Part shown: one piece after another, positions 44,062 to 54,744 of the stretch
How the letters are laid out: each line of letters begins with the position of its first letter
Numbering within the stretch: position 1 is the stretch's first letter
Assembly (NCBI GenBank): GCA_021234155.1
Contig: JAJEKV010000054.1
Coordinates: 7,460,655-7,524,654 of the forward strand
Reading direction: 5' to 3'
DNA length: 64,000 bases
Origin: Isoetes taiwanensis
Taxonomy: Eukaryota > Streptophyta > Lycopodiopsida > Isoetales > Isoetaceae
Notes under the pieces: generated by a model
Database searches by the model: none
Told to the model about the DNA's origin: nothing
Seen by the model: only the letters and a program-made list of their open reading frames with translations
Program-made: the position numbers and the translations under genes

Positions 44062-46775
44062 TAGAGGTAGGAAGGAAGGAAGGAAGGAAGGAAGGAAGGA
44101 AGGAAGGAAGGAAGGAAGGAAGGAAGGTATTTTTATCGTCCACGGAGACCAATCGGTCTCACGGGAGGTTAATAAAAAAACGCACAAGCGGATTCTCGCC
44201 GGATTAAAAACCCCGCCAGAAGGGTTTCGAGGAAAAACCATGGCGACAATAAGCCTGGCGACAAAACCGCCCTAACATATAAAATGCGAAACACCCAAAT
44301 ATATACTGGTCATGCACCGACCCGTGTAGTGTCTAATCGTGGCAGCCCGGCGAGGGCAAAGGTGACCTCGCAGTCCAATTACCTCCCGAATGTACGACCC
44401 GGGGCGCGTCGCGGCGGTGTGTTCATCGGCAAATGTAAGGGCAAGTCCGGCCGTACTAAGGGGGCGTATCGGCCCCGGATCACCTGAACGCCGGGCAACT
44501 GGAAAGTGTGAGACTCATCCTCAATGGCGTTTGACAAAGCCCGACAGAGCCGAGCACATCTGGCGGGGCTCCCAATCCACCCGCCCGATCTCGATGCGAA
44601 GATGGTGGGCACCAATGCGAATGGAGGCAATGAGTCAGCTTTTTTTAGGGCATTTGGGAATGCGTGGTAGAGATTGTGGGCCCCGGGCTAACACAGGGGT
44701 TGATGTGCTCCTTGTAATGGGCCATTTTGACCTGCTCTAGAGCCGGGGTCCCGAGCTTGCTAAGGAAACAAGCGTCTAGGTACCCCTTGCTGTCACCATC
44801 GGCATTTGTGTCCACCTGCGACGATCCAGGTGCTCCCGCGCGTTCCATCCGGCGAACCATTGATCTCTCTTACCCCTCCAACGGGCCCTAAGCATTGCGG
44901 ACCCATTGCCCGCAGTGTAAGCCCGGTGCGGGAGCCGAGCATCACCCATAGTAACCACTTTACGAAAATAGGCGATGTGTCTATCAAGGGCTGCCAGTTG
45001 GCGGTAAAGAATCGATTTCCGCAGCGAGAATCGATAGGGGGATCAAGGCTTCACCCAAGTGCCGTGCCAAAAATGCCTTACACACCGCTATAATTCATTC
45101 CAGGTCGCCAAAAGAGGCAATAGGGCCCCAAACCCCGACCCCGTCTGAAGGGCCGGGCTCGACCCGGCCCGATGTGGACCGATGGCCCCAATCATAGAGC
45201 TCACTTTGGTGATCGTTGTTCCGCGATGGCATAAAGCTTTCCAGCCTGGGTCACACATAGCGGATAGAGCGCCTCAGCCCCGGGGAACTCCACCCCTAGG
45301 TACTTGTAGGTGGCGTGGACGCCCACAGCCGCCCCCGATATGTGAGTGCAGGAGGCATGGGGTGACGTGAAGAGGATATGAGAACCACCCCGGTCTTGGC
45401 CAGATTCACGCGCATGTCAGTAGCGACAAAATGTGTCTAGGGCATCCGGTGAGACCTGCATAGCTTATGGGGTGTGGGCCAGCAGCCAACAACATCGTCG
45501 CATAGATGAGCCGGGCGGATGATCCAGTGCAAAAGCAGATGCCATCCCCCATGCTCAAGAAGCCGGGGCTCTAACCGATCAATGTAGAGGCCAAAAGGTG
45601 TTGGCGAGGGGGCAACCAACGCGGACTCGATACTACTTGGTGAATGCTTGGCCCGGCCGGCTACCGCATCCCCGCCAAAACAACTCTCATACAACAACGG
45701 TGATATGGCATTACGCACAGTACGGAGCCCGGGTTGACGCAGTCTAGCCTGACTTTTCCCCTGAATCAAACAAAAGCCTTCGAAGTCCACAAAGCAAGCA
45801 ATACAAGTCCCGCCCGATGATTCCTTTGTCTTCAATCGATTGCCCGCAGTGTAAAGATATGGTCAATCGTTGAGTGGCGGGGTCTAAAGCCCGCCTGTGT
45901 GAGGGCTCTTTGACATCTGGCCGCCGCCCGCCCGGTCATGGTCAATTGCTTTCGAGAATGCCCAACGGTTTGGCAAATACCGAATCGTCCATGATCGTCC
46001 GTATTTGATTTGGCCGGTGACAAGGTGGGTCGCCTTGTGAATGGGAACAACCCCGCTTGTGGTCCATTGTCGGGAGACCTTCCCGCAATGCTCGTTGAAC
46101 GTGGGGTAGTGAGGGACCGGACAAGCGGCTGCCCCCGCCCATTTGAGTAACTCGCCACGCATACCATCGAGGTCACCGCCTTCCCACTAGCCGGCCGTTG
46201 CATGCCCTCCTCAACATCCTCCTCCACGAGAACCAATGGGGGCCATCCTGTGGGGGTATGGGCGACGCTGGCCCGGGTGGGTCATAGAGCTGCTTTGCAA
46301 ATACCATTTCCCCTTGCCGGGTGTGATGTCCCCAGCAGGGTCGGGCAGGCCTTCAAGCACTCTGCGCCAAAAGGTTCGAGGGTGAGTGTCAGCCCAGCCG
46401 AACATCTCCCCCGATGCACGGCAAGGTACCGCGCGCCTTTGTCTCTTTCGGATGGGTGTGATGCGTGTGGTGGTGGCCTCGCAAGCGGTACCGGATCCGA
46501 ATGTGACAATTTTGTAAACTGCGTTCTTTACACTCCGCATCAAACCATCGGTTATCGCGGGAATGTTCTTGACCCCGAGCGAAGTGCGCCAAAGCACCCC
46601 GGTCCACCGCATCCCGTAATAGTGAAGTCAGCTGGTCTGTCTGCTGCTCTAGTGTGGAGGTCCGCAGAATTACTGGGAGGGCGTCCATGAGCATCTCGGC
46701 GTAGTCCTCTGCCTGCTCATAATCTAGTCTCAACTGAGGACGGCGAGGGGCTGGCATAGTGGGGGTTCTGGCGGC
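44062..46775 (-). mobile_element. GC-rich LINE, 5'-truncated, (TTCC)n tail
   Basis: Strikingly CpG-rich compared with its AT-rich surroundings. Minus-strand traces in order: LDYEQAEDYAEMLMDALPVI and NRWFDAEC near 46500-46730; TQAGFRPRHSTIDHIFTLRA at 45835-45895; ACFVDFEGFCLIQGK near 45790 (degenerate RT motif A); TPFGLYIDRLEPRLLE near 45580; CDDVVGCWPTPHKL near 45480 (degenerate YADD). It is frameshifted throughout. The 3' end at 44066 is a (TTCC)n tail. A second 3' end of this family is at 9657-9998. The plus-strand LINE at 5027 is related in RT type but has a different tail. Confidence 0.75.
44066..44128. repeat. (GGAA)n microsatellite, LINE 3' tail
   Basis: About 15 perfect GGAA repeats form the end of the minus-strand LINE. 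Confidence 0.9.
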
Positions 46776-46779
46776 TTGC

Positions 46780-48630
46780 CAAACCAGGTCCAAATAAAGT
46801 GGGAGGTGGGATAAACACAACAAAAAATCAACCAAGAACCCAATACAACTTGCACAGCCTAAATACATCTTCAAGTAAAGAGAAGTATCAATATCAAAGA
46901 ACAATTTTGGAGAAAAGAAGGAAGCTGACAGAGTACTAAAGATGGGCCGTGATGGATAGAATACAAGACAATAAAAGGCGAATGGACGCATCTGGGGCCC
47001 CCATACTTTCGTCCTTGCTTCTACTTATCGTGGAGTCTGAAGATTGAGAATCACTGCAAATATGGCAGCAAATCGTTGCATACTTGAACTGGATCTTTCC
47101 ATATGCATATTTTGCAATTTATCTTCAATTACTATATAGAAATCTATGACATTTTATTCACCGAGAAATTTCTTGTTGACAAACGATGCCAACCTCATAA
47201 TGATGTTTGCCTCCAGTAAGTTTAGTGTCAGATCAATAGAAAGGATCCTCCTGCGCATACAGATCAGGTCAACTTATTCGCACTAACCTCGAGAGTCACA
47301 TATTCCAGAAATCTTATTTCGCATCCGAACGGTGTTTATAATAAAAATGTTCACCTACCAATCCATGATTGACTTTCCACTTAGCTTCCTGCCAACTTCG
47401 CAAGGTTACAACTACTCTCATGTGTGCACTTTTACAATTGACGAACAAAAGTTTCAATCCCCATGATATGTAGTCAACAAATTATCACGAAAAGTGTTCT
47501 CTGATCTGGGCTACCACTATTGCTACTCATGTCAGTCCTTGGATCCAAATTAGAATGTTCCCTCTACATCTCAGCTTCCTATATATCTAGCATCTATGAT
47601 TAGAGACTTCCAAATATCGTAAATCATGATTGTCCTTGTACACTAAAATATAATTTGCTTACATTATAAAAACAAAGTGAAGGTTAACTGCGGTTGTTCT
47701 ATTTTCTTTCTAAAGCGCTACCAGCAATCTGCTTTCCTGAATCACAGTTTAGAAAATGCAACAAATCCGAAAAATAACTACAACTCTCTATTTGCTAGTT
47801 ATCTAAACTGAATGATATGCCTAAATAACTTCAATCTACTGTCCACAAATTTCCATGACAAACTAACTGCAGCTCAAATTTCTGACATATCATCCTAACA
47901 AACGCTTTTAAAAGTAATTGTATAAGCTTCCATTTGTACCTTTTTGGTAATTATCAATCCATAAGCATAACTACCCAAAATGAGGGTGAAATGGATTGGA
48001 GCAGGAGTGGGAAGTTCTAGGAACCAGAATTTTAACTTTTCAACTTTAGAAACAGGTCTGGAGTTGCAAAAAATAAGAGCATGGAAATCCCTGAATAGGT
48101 GCATGGACATAGAGAGTCCTTTAACTATCGATTGTGCAAGCATTTTAATCTTTCACTTCGATAGAAATGAAAGACCATTGAGATCTATGAATCTTATGTG
48201 CCAAAACCGTGGTCTTTTAAAGAATAAACAGAAATTTATATACAACCAGCAGGAAAATCATCAAGAGACCTAGTTTGCAATAGGAACGCTTCAGTATTAA
48301 AGGTCTCTTAAATTTTGGTTCAGATTTTGGAAGCCGTTGAGATGCATCTTGCAAAGATGTGAAGTTTTGCTGACTGGGATCTTACACATGTCTGAGAAAT
48401 ATCCTTATAGGTTTCTTTTGTCTGTCACAGCAGTGTAATGGGCTCAATTTTACCTCATTCTGCTATATCTCTGTACCATTTTGCAGTGGAGGTCGTTGGC
48501 AGAAGGGTTATGCCGTGCTAAGGGAATAGGCAATGCCCTATTCATATACAGGTTTCGCTGATATTTCTAAGGAGAAGAGAGTTGCAGCAAGTTCAGATGC
48601 AATGCAGCTATAAGATCAGACATTGGCCAT
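46780..48630. other. AT-rich stretch, no gene recognised
   Basis: Open frames are short. 47895-48143 (minus; contains TPAPIHFTLILGSYAYGLI) looks mildly protein-like but has no recognised motif. No repeat match elsewhere in the window was noticed. Confidence 0.35.
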
Positions 48631-48639
48631 ATTTGGATA

Positions 48640-49475
48640 AGGTATTGTCTTATATTTGCTTGTCTATCTTTGAAAATCAGAAGCCTTGGACAACTTCAAG
48701 TGGAGTGCGTAACGTGGTGATTATGGGGATAAATGTCTCAACGGTCTAGTCAATAAAATGACTCAAAACGTTCAGGACATGAGCAGATCCATTGAAGTTG
48801 GGCAATAAAGTTCTTTCTTGGAAGATCTTAACAGCAAGTAAGCAGATCATCACAAATCCTTGCAAATGATTAAGAAGTACGATGTAGATGAACCTATGTA
48901 ACTATGGGAAGGTGCATGTTCAGAATTGGGGTTGAACAACAATTATGAAATGCACAAGATTGTCAAGTATCCCAAAATTAGAGATTGCCTACTGGCAACC
49001 TTGCTTGACCTTGTACATAGAGAACCCACGAGATGTGTAACATAACAAAGATGCTCAGAGACCTTGGGCCAAACAAATATCAGAAGAGAGTGCCTTTTCA
49101 ATGCTGCAGCTGAGCTTCATCAGATTGAATTGGAACAGTCCAAAAAGCAGTTATTAAAGCAGAAAGTTGTCTGAATGAAGAAATTGAAAGAGTTGCACAT
49201 TATTTAAATCCCAAATGCAGAAGATCATAGTTTGTGTAACATAAGAAACCATATGAAACAGCTCGTTGATATGAAAAATTCAGGCCTCGTCTCTATGCTG
49301 ACTGATGATAGTATGATGATTTGGGCAGACCTATGGCTTGTTTCTTGAGGACTTGCCACATTTCATAATGTAATGTTGGCAACAATGCTACAGGAAGACG
49401 TCCCTAAACGTTTTAAGGAATCCAGTAGAGTCTGCAGCTGCTGGATGAGAAAGAATATGTAGCATAATAACAGGG
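48640..49475 (+). pseudogene. Cullin (CUL3-type) pseudogene fragment
   Basis: The plus strand encodes, with several stops and frame changes: YGDKCLNGLVNKMTQNVQDM; SSFLEDLNSK; ADHHKSLQMIKKYDVDEPM; CSELGLN; IRDCLLATLLDLVHREPTR; MCNITKMLRDLGPNKYQ; CLNEEIERVAHYLNPK; NHMKQLVDMKNSGLVSMLTD; and finally NPVES...LLDEKEYVA-like traces. These follow the order of the cullin N-terminal repeats (W.DH.K.LQMI, LL.TLLEL+HRER.GE, LNEE.ERV.HYLDP, MENSGLV.ML.DD). The C-terminal cullin-homology domain is missing. The segments run without introns, suggesting a processed or heavily decayed copy. Confidence 0.8.
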
Positions 49476-49640
49476 GATTTTCTTTGTGTTTTTGTACGCT
49501 TTTCACTAAGGTTTTCCTATGATTTCGTGATGTATTTAAATGGATGTACTAATGCGTACATCTAGAGTGCACCATTTCGGAGCCATTGATTTAACCTTTT
49601 TTTTTCAATGGTCAACAACCAATGGCTCACAACAAAAGCC
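49456..49640 (+). repeat. Sequence shared, inverted, with 42240-42433
   Basis: It begins at the end of the cullin pseudogene (AATATGTAGCATAATAACAG) and runs through GGATGTACTAATGCGTACAT to the start of a tandem repeat. Similarity to the other copy is about 80% by eye over 120 bp and weaker after that. Confidence 0.75.
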
Positions 49641-49724
49641 TTTTTTTTGTGCGTGTGGTGCATAATGGTCAACAACCAATGACTAACAACAAAACCCTCT
49701 TTTTGTGTGTGTGGTGCATAATGG
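49607..49724. repeat. Tandem repeat, 57-bp unit, two copies
   Basis: AATGGTCAACAACCAATG starts at 49607 and 49664. Each unit ends GTGTGGTGCAT, and a third partial start (AATGG) is at 49720. The minus-strand open frame here is just the translated repeat. Confidence 0.85.
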
Positions 49725-50383
49725 ACACATGAAGGGCTTGAAGGGCGCATGTAGTGCAGTTTCCCCGCCGGCAACACATTTTTTATCATAACTTTTGATC
49801 CAGAGCTCTGTTTCAGATGATTTTTATTGTGTTGGAAAGCTCTCTCCGAGATCTTTTTGATAGTGTATGGATATGTTTGGTTAAGTTATCTATGCTAAAA
49901 CAGCAATTTTTCGGCCGGGTTTAGTAGGCTTTCACATCTTACCAGCTGATTAATACAGGATTGCGCTATTGGATATTGTTTTATGGCTCATTCCGAATGA
50001 AGCTTGCAAAAAATTACCATGCATTTTTAGATTTTGAGGCAGTTATTAAGCAAATTCCAAGGCTTCTAGATCCTTGTGCTAACAAGCAGAAAAGTTTCCC
50101 ACTTTGGTTTCTCACCACAAGAATCCATGGAGGCCAAAGGCTGCTGTTAAATTCCAGTTGAAAAATGTTTGTGTATGGGTGTTGCAAACTTTATGACTTT
50201 CAGAATAATGGGATCAATCTGCTCTATCTTTATGGTAACTTTTACTTATGTTCTATTTGTTTTATTGTGATGAAATTCAAAAGCTACAGGTGATGAAAGC
50301 TTCAAATGAATTCTAGTTTTTTTCTGGTTTGAGTTCTAAAATTTTTGTCACACTGGGGGGGGGAGGGAGGGGATGACGTCCCT

Positions 50384-50815
50384 AGGGCTCCGAAGGGGCC
50401 AAAAAATGTTTTTTGCAACATAAACAATTAACATCCAACATATAAAAATTAAATCCCCCAACACATAACAACCAACACATAACAACTATTGACATTAACA
50501 ACCAATACATAACTACCATTGACATTAATTAACACAACCATTGGGTCCAACACATTTGAATTAAAATCCCCCTTAAACCCCCTTTGGTTTGGGTGCATAT
50601 TCACACGGGGGGTGACATAGGGCGGCGAGAGCCCTCATAATTGTATTTTGCACGTACGAAATAAACACCATATAGTATTCCGCTTGAAATTTTATAGTAT
50701 TTTGTGAATCTTGTTATACAGTGTAGCAAATTTTGTACTTGCATACCCCACAAACGAGGAACTTTAAGTACGGTGTAGATTAAGGAATAAGGGGTGAATA
50801 TGCCTATCCAACAGC
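50384..50815. mobile_element. Fold-back/MITE-like element, copy A (right arm degraded)
   Basis: It shares with 58842-59290 the sequence CCGAAG.GGCC, ATGTTTTTT, ATTAATTA, TCCAACACATTT, ACCCCCTTTGGTTTGGGTGC followed by ATATTCACACGGGGGG, GGCGAGAGCCC, GCATACCCCACAAACGAGGA and AAGGAATAA. The left arm is complete. The matching right arm, present in copy B, is mostly lost here (only GTGAATATGC remains). Confidence 0.75.
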
Positions 50816-50879
50816 TCTCGTTGCCCGGAAAGAACCTCTAGAAACACCATTTTTACAGACTAGATAACTTTACCTCTAC

Positions 50880-51330
50880 CACCCAAAGTTCAATCCAGAA
50901 AGTCCATGTGTCTCGGAGCACAAGGTGGAAAAAGAAAGTTCCTTTTCATGCATCCCAACCCTACTCTTACAATTAATGCTCTGGACTTGAGGTTCCATCC
51001 ACCGGATCTAATCCTACTATAGCTACGGCCTTCAATTCCATGCTTGCAAAACTTAACTCTAGTCCAAAGGCTACCTTACCTCCTCTGCTTTGCCCTGCCA
51101 ATGCAAACTTCTCATAATCTAGCTTTACTTGAAAAAACACATTATCGGCTATAATCCCTTCCAAGCCTTGTGCTATTCAATTTACCAAAGATGTGGCTTC
51201 TTCGATCTCCAAGCTCGCATCAGACCTTGCTTCTTCGATCTCCAAGCTCGCATCAGACCCTGGTCATAACCCTGCTCTCTCCAGCAAGAAAATATCGGCT
51301 ACAATCCCTTCAGATAGCATGTTGACAGAG
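50880..51330 (-). pseudogene. Chlorophyllase remnant
   Basis: The minus strand encodes LDYEKFALAGQSRGGKVAFG and AVAIVGLDPVDGTSSPEH (50973-51164), matching the chlorophyllase lipase motif (GHSRGGK.AF) and GIDPVDG block. Upstream, EIEEATSLVN..AQGLEG fits the segment before the motif. Downstream, HEKELSFSTLCSETHG resembles the GE...FPPCAPEGVNH segment. The motif His is Gln here (GQSRGG), stops separate the segments, and the catalytic Asp/His region is incomplete, so it is a fossil. A 30-bp direct repeat (CTTCTTCGATCTCCAAGCTC...) sits at about 51198-51260. Confidence 0.75.
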
Positions 51331-51458
51331 ACTCGCTAAGCTTTAACGCCATCATAAGTAAGTGCTGAAAAGAAGCAACGGCTGGTGCTATCTTTACATT
51401 AGATTTGGGCCTTACATGAAATGGTCGGTTAAGGTGCATTTAGATAAGGAATAACATA

Positions 51459-51827
51459 TCACTTTATACAGTTTGCTACAATTTTTATAGGCCCTTTTAT
51501 CACTTTTAATTCCTGTACTATGTGCAACCATTTCTTATCCAGGGCTTCCATATATAAATCGAGGTTTAAAGGAGAAAATTCAATCGAGCATTTAACAAAA
51601 GACCATTTCATTGAGTTCTGTAGATGTGAGTTAAGTGATATCATATTAAGCTTTAAAAGTATTGCATCAATATCCTGCTTTTGGACACAATCTTCTTTAG
51701 TGGCAACTTCTTGTGTTCCCTTTACAGTATAACAGATTGAAAAGTTACAAGAACAAAACATGTACAATTCATTTCGATGTGACGATCTGCTTTGAATTTT
51801 TGCATGCAAATGAATTTCTAGAGTCAA
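51459..51827 (-). CDS. 122-codon ORF, unknown
   Basis: Open frame with mixed composition (VATKEDCVQKQDIDAILLKL, SPLNLDLYMEALDKKWLHIV). It lies just upstream of the chlorophyllase remnant on the same strand but does not resemble a chlorophyllase N-terminus. No clear splice sites or motif. It may be an exon fragment or chance. Confidence 0.2.
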   Translation of the reverse strand: MTLEIHLHAKIQSRSSHRNELYMFCSCNFSICYTVKGTQEVATKEDCVQKQDIDAILLKLNMISLNSHLQNSMKWSFVKCSIEFSPLNLDLYMEALDKKWLHIVQELKVIKGPIKIVANCIK

Positions 51828-51907
51828 GAACCCAAATGGGTTCCAATGGCTTTAGCAAGTTCATAAATTTTTCTAAGACCCAATTTTAGAAGACTATAGT
51901 CCAAATT

Positions 51908-52345
51908 CTTTCATAAGTTAATGGAACAATTAAATTTTCATGTCAATGATTTTGAAATACAAAATATTTAGTTGGTGTACTCACGTGAGGAAAGTAGTTT
52001 CTTGCAACATTTCTTAACTTCTTATACGTTGGCAAAGAGGATCGACATGAAGGCTTAGACATTTTTTTGTGAGGTCTAATATGAAATAATACTCAACTGC
52101 AAAGCTGTATTTCAATCTATAAAAAATTGGGATACTTATTGAATTTAAAAAAACCAACGTTCCACGAACCCAAATGGGTCTATTAAAAATTTTGACATCC
52201 TAAACAAACTTAATTATTACTCCATAATCACACATTGGTTTGGAGTTAGATTTTTTGACGTGGCCAGTTATACGACATGTATTAATCTAAAACGATGGAA
52301 TCTTAATCACATTGCAAAATTTACCTAACCCCCATTAGTTACAAT
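51908..52345. repeat. Dispersed repeat family F1, copy B (right half)
   Basis: It starts at AGTTAATGGAACAATTAAAT and runs through GGATCGACATGAAGGCTTAG, CAACTGCAAAGCTGTATTTC, CACATTGGTTTGGAGT and CGACATGTATTAATC. It lacks the palindromic left half found in the other copies. Its right flank (52345-52480) is shared with 37531-37590. Confidence 0.75.
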
Positions 52346-52479
52346 GCTTGTATTTGACAATGTCCAAATCTTTAGAATTTTTAATCTATTTTATCTTACA
52401 TGTGCACTACTAAGGAATATGATAGTGCAAGCAGTCACTCAAATTCTTTACCTAGCATGCTGGGTAGAAGTTTAATTAA

Positions 52480-53190
52480 AAAGACAATGTAGATCGACCC
52501 ATTTGGGTCCATGTTGGGACAACTCTAGTGTTAAATGTTATTGCTCATTCTAACATTGTCCAAACGCTCAGATATAACTAAATGATTCTCCAAGAGCTCA
52601 AAAAATTTAGAGAATATACTGGCTAGAGAATAACACTTACACTTCAGCATCTTCGATCTTAATCTTGCTCAACTAAAAGTTGATGCTTAGGCTATTTCTC
52701 TAGCTCGTGTGTGTACCTTATATTATCATTCTGGGCTAACCGTAAAGAGGGTTTCATGGATGAGCATGTGGGACGTAGTTGTTAAGATACACATAAATTT
52801 CTCCACTTTAGGTTCGATTACTCCCGTCCCAAGTTTGTGCCATGAATGACACTCATTTGAAATACATATATGCTTACATAGAATCCAAAGTTTGTAGCCA
52901 TGAATCACACTCATTGAATACATATGCTTATATAGAAATTACGTGCTGAAGTACCAGGAGTGAACGTGATGTTACCTAAATTCATACACAAGACTTTTGA
53001 ATGGAGGTGGCATATGTCAAGAAGCCAACCTCTATAAACAATTCTATTGTATTCAAAAAATATGTCATGAAGGTGGCATATTGAGAAGCCAACCTTTATA
53101 AATTATATGCCATCGAGGTGGCGTATGTACAAAAGAATATATCAAGCCTTTTGCCTTTGAGTGGCAAATTAACATATCTTACAGAAAGAA
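52480..53190. other. Intergenic, no gene seen; short direct repeats
   Basis: An AATGACACTCATTTGAAATACATATA-like phrase occurs twice (near 52845 and 52902), and GAAGCCAACCT occurs twice (53019, 53083). This lies just 3' of the kinase gene and may include its 3' UTR and polyadenylation site. Confidence 0.4.
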
Positions 53191-53197
53191 TGTCCTT

Positions 53198-54175
53198 TCA
53201 GCAGGCAATTTCACAGGGCCTCACTGTTCTGATGAGCTTAGCAGGGACACCATATTTGAAGCATGGCCTCTTACGTTTTAAGCTCTGAGGCGCACTTTTA
53301 CTAGTAGTACTAGAATAATATTTGGCAACCCAGGGATGTGCCAAAATTTGCTGCACAGATATCCTTTCCTCCGGATCAGGCTGCAACATCGCCATAACAA
53401 GTCTCTTTGCTTCTTCTGACACCAACCCAACTGGCCAATGCAAGTGTGAGGCAGCCAGATCCTCGCAATGAAGCAGTTCTTCGTGAATTTCTGCAGTTTG
53501 TAGACTTGAGAAGGGATAATTCCCTGTAAGCGCCTCATACAGGATCAAACCCAGACCCCATATGTCTATCTCTGTGGAATAATATCCCTGCACAACCTCT
53601 GGAGCGAAATATCTTAGTGTTCCGACTCTGGATGTAAAACTGGGAGCCGAACCTGAAAAACAAGCCGATAGGCCGAAATCTGAAACCCTAACATCATAAG
53701 GTTTTGCTGCTGAGATCACAAGAACGTTGCCCGGCTTCAGATCCCGGTGGATAATACCCTTTTGATGAAGATCCTGTATAGCTAGAGCAAGATTTCGAAT
53801 AAGAAGAGCAGCTTCCTTTTCAAATAGCCTGCCTTTCTTGATGATTACATCACGCAAGCTACATTCGCACAATTCCATGATCAAGTGCCAGAATCGCTTG
53901 TCTTTGATTACTTCGTGTATATGCACTACGCCAGGGCTGCTGGCTAACTTCTGCATGATCTCCACTTCCTTGATCGGCTCTGTATCTCCTACCCAGATGA
54001 TTTTGCAAGCAAACTCTTTCTTACCTTCTGTTTTACTTCTGCAGCGAAAAACCGTAGCTTGGCCACCGCTGCCGATTTCCTTAAGCAGATCATAGCTCTT
54101 CAAAAGATTGGGAAATAAAGCAGAATAGTTGTAGTTGAGAATTTCTTCGTCTGTCTCCTCCGTCTTCGTCTCCAT
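53198..54175 (-). CDS. Single-exon Ser/Thr protein kinase (CDPK/PPCK-like, no EF hands)
   Basis: Intact 325-residue kinase from the ATG at 54173-54175; the frame is open a little further up, but that start would be TTG. Motifs: glycine loop GSGGQATV (35-42), ATP-binding Lys58 (FACKII), likely helix-C Glu72, catalytic loop HRDLKPGN (143-150), DFG (166-168), APE (191-193), DIWGLGLILYEALTGNYPF, and a final subdomain ending HPWVAKYY. This layout is that of plant CaM-kinase-family proteins, closest in outline to PEP-carboxylase kinases and CDPK kinase domains. There is no autoinhibitory or EF-hand part. The C-terminus is short and basic (LKRKRPCFKYG), a possible nuclear signal. It is probably cytosolic or nuclear; the substrate is unknown. 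All catalytic residues are present. Confidence 0.9.
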   Translation of the reverse strand: METKTEETDEEILNYNYSALFPNLLKSYDLLKEIGSGGQATVFRCRSKTEGKKEFACKIIWVGDTEPIKEVEIMQKLASSPGVVHIHEVIKDKRFWHLIMELCECSLRDVIIKKGRLFEKEAALLIRNLALAIQDLHQKGIIHRDLKPGNVLVISAAKPYDVRVSDFGLSACFSGSAPSFTSRVGTLRYFAPEVVQGYYSTEIDIWGLGLILYEALTGNYPFSSLQTAEIHEELLHCEDLAASHLHWPVGLVSEEAKRLVMAMLQPDPEERISVQQILAHPWVAKYYSSTTSKSAPQSLKRKRPCFKYGVPAKLIRTVRPCEIAC

Positions 54176-54205
54176 ACTCAGAATTCTGTAATGCCAACAC
54201 AATGG

Positions 54206-54248
54206 AAATGCAAATGCAAATGCAAATGCAAATGCAAATGCAAATGCA
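54206..54248 (-). repeat. (GCATTT)n hexamer repeat in kinase 5' leader
   Basis: Seven or so AAATGC units on the plus strand (GCATTT on the transcript strand) lie between the TATA box and the ATG, covering the predicted transcription start. The unit number may vary between individuals. Confidence 0.85.
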
Positions 54249-54254
54249 GACGTT

Positions 54255-54262
54255 CTTTTATA
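54255..54262 (-). promoter_or_regulatory. TATA box of the kinase gene
   Basis: On the minus strand GGTATAAAAGAACG gives a canonical TATAAAAG about 80 bases upstream of the ATG. A start about 30 bases downstream would give a leader of roughly 50 nt. Confidence 0.65.
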
Positions 54263-54744
54263 CCTTTGTAGTTGTCACACTGACTCTGCACTTTCCATTC
54301 TTAAAATATCAGTTCTATTCCTGGCTTTCGGGAAAAGCCCACATCTAAATTGGGAAATTTGTGTGCTGTCCGTCGGATGTTGGCACGATCCCAAAGCCAA
54401 GTTATGCCACCCGTTGATGCACAAACACATTGACATGCTTGCAGAAACAGATATGCTTGCCATACATAAGGATGTTTTGGAATCTACGCGGTGCTTCTGC
54501 TAGACAAGCCTTCCGATTTGGCTTGTTTCTCTGTGGCATCCAAGGACTGGTATGAACAAATCCATTCAAATGCCTTTTGGGAAAGAAAGCCCGCATGCAT
54601 TCATGAAATACTCTGTTGTTTGAATAAATCCTTGGATGTTTCGTAGGTCTTCATACTAATGACAAGGTAAACATTGGGTTTTTTTTAAGCATATGAGCTT
54701 TCAGGTCTTTGGTTATTGTGGTGTAGCAAGATCTGATCCATTTT

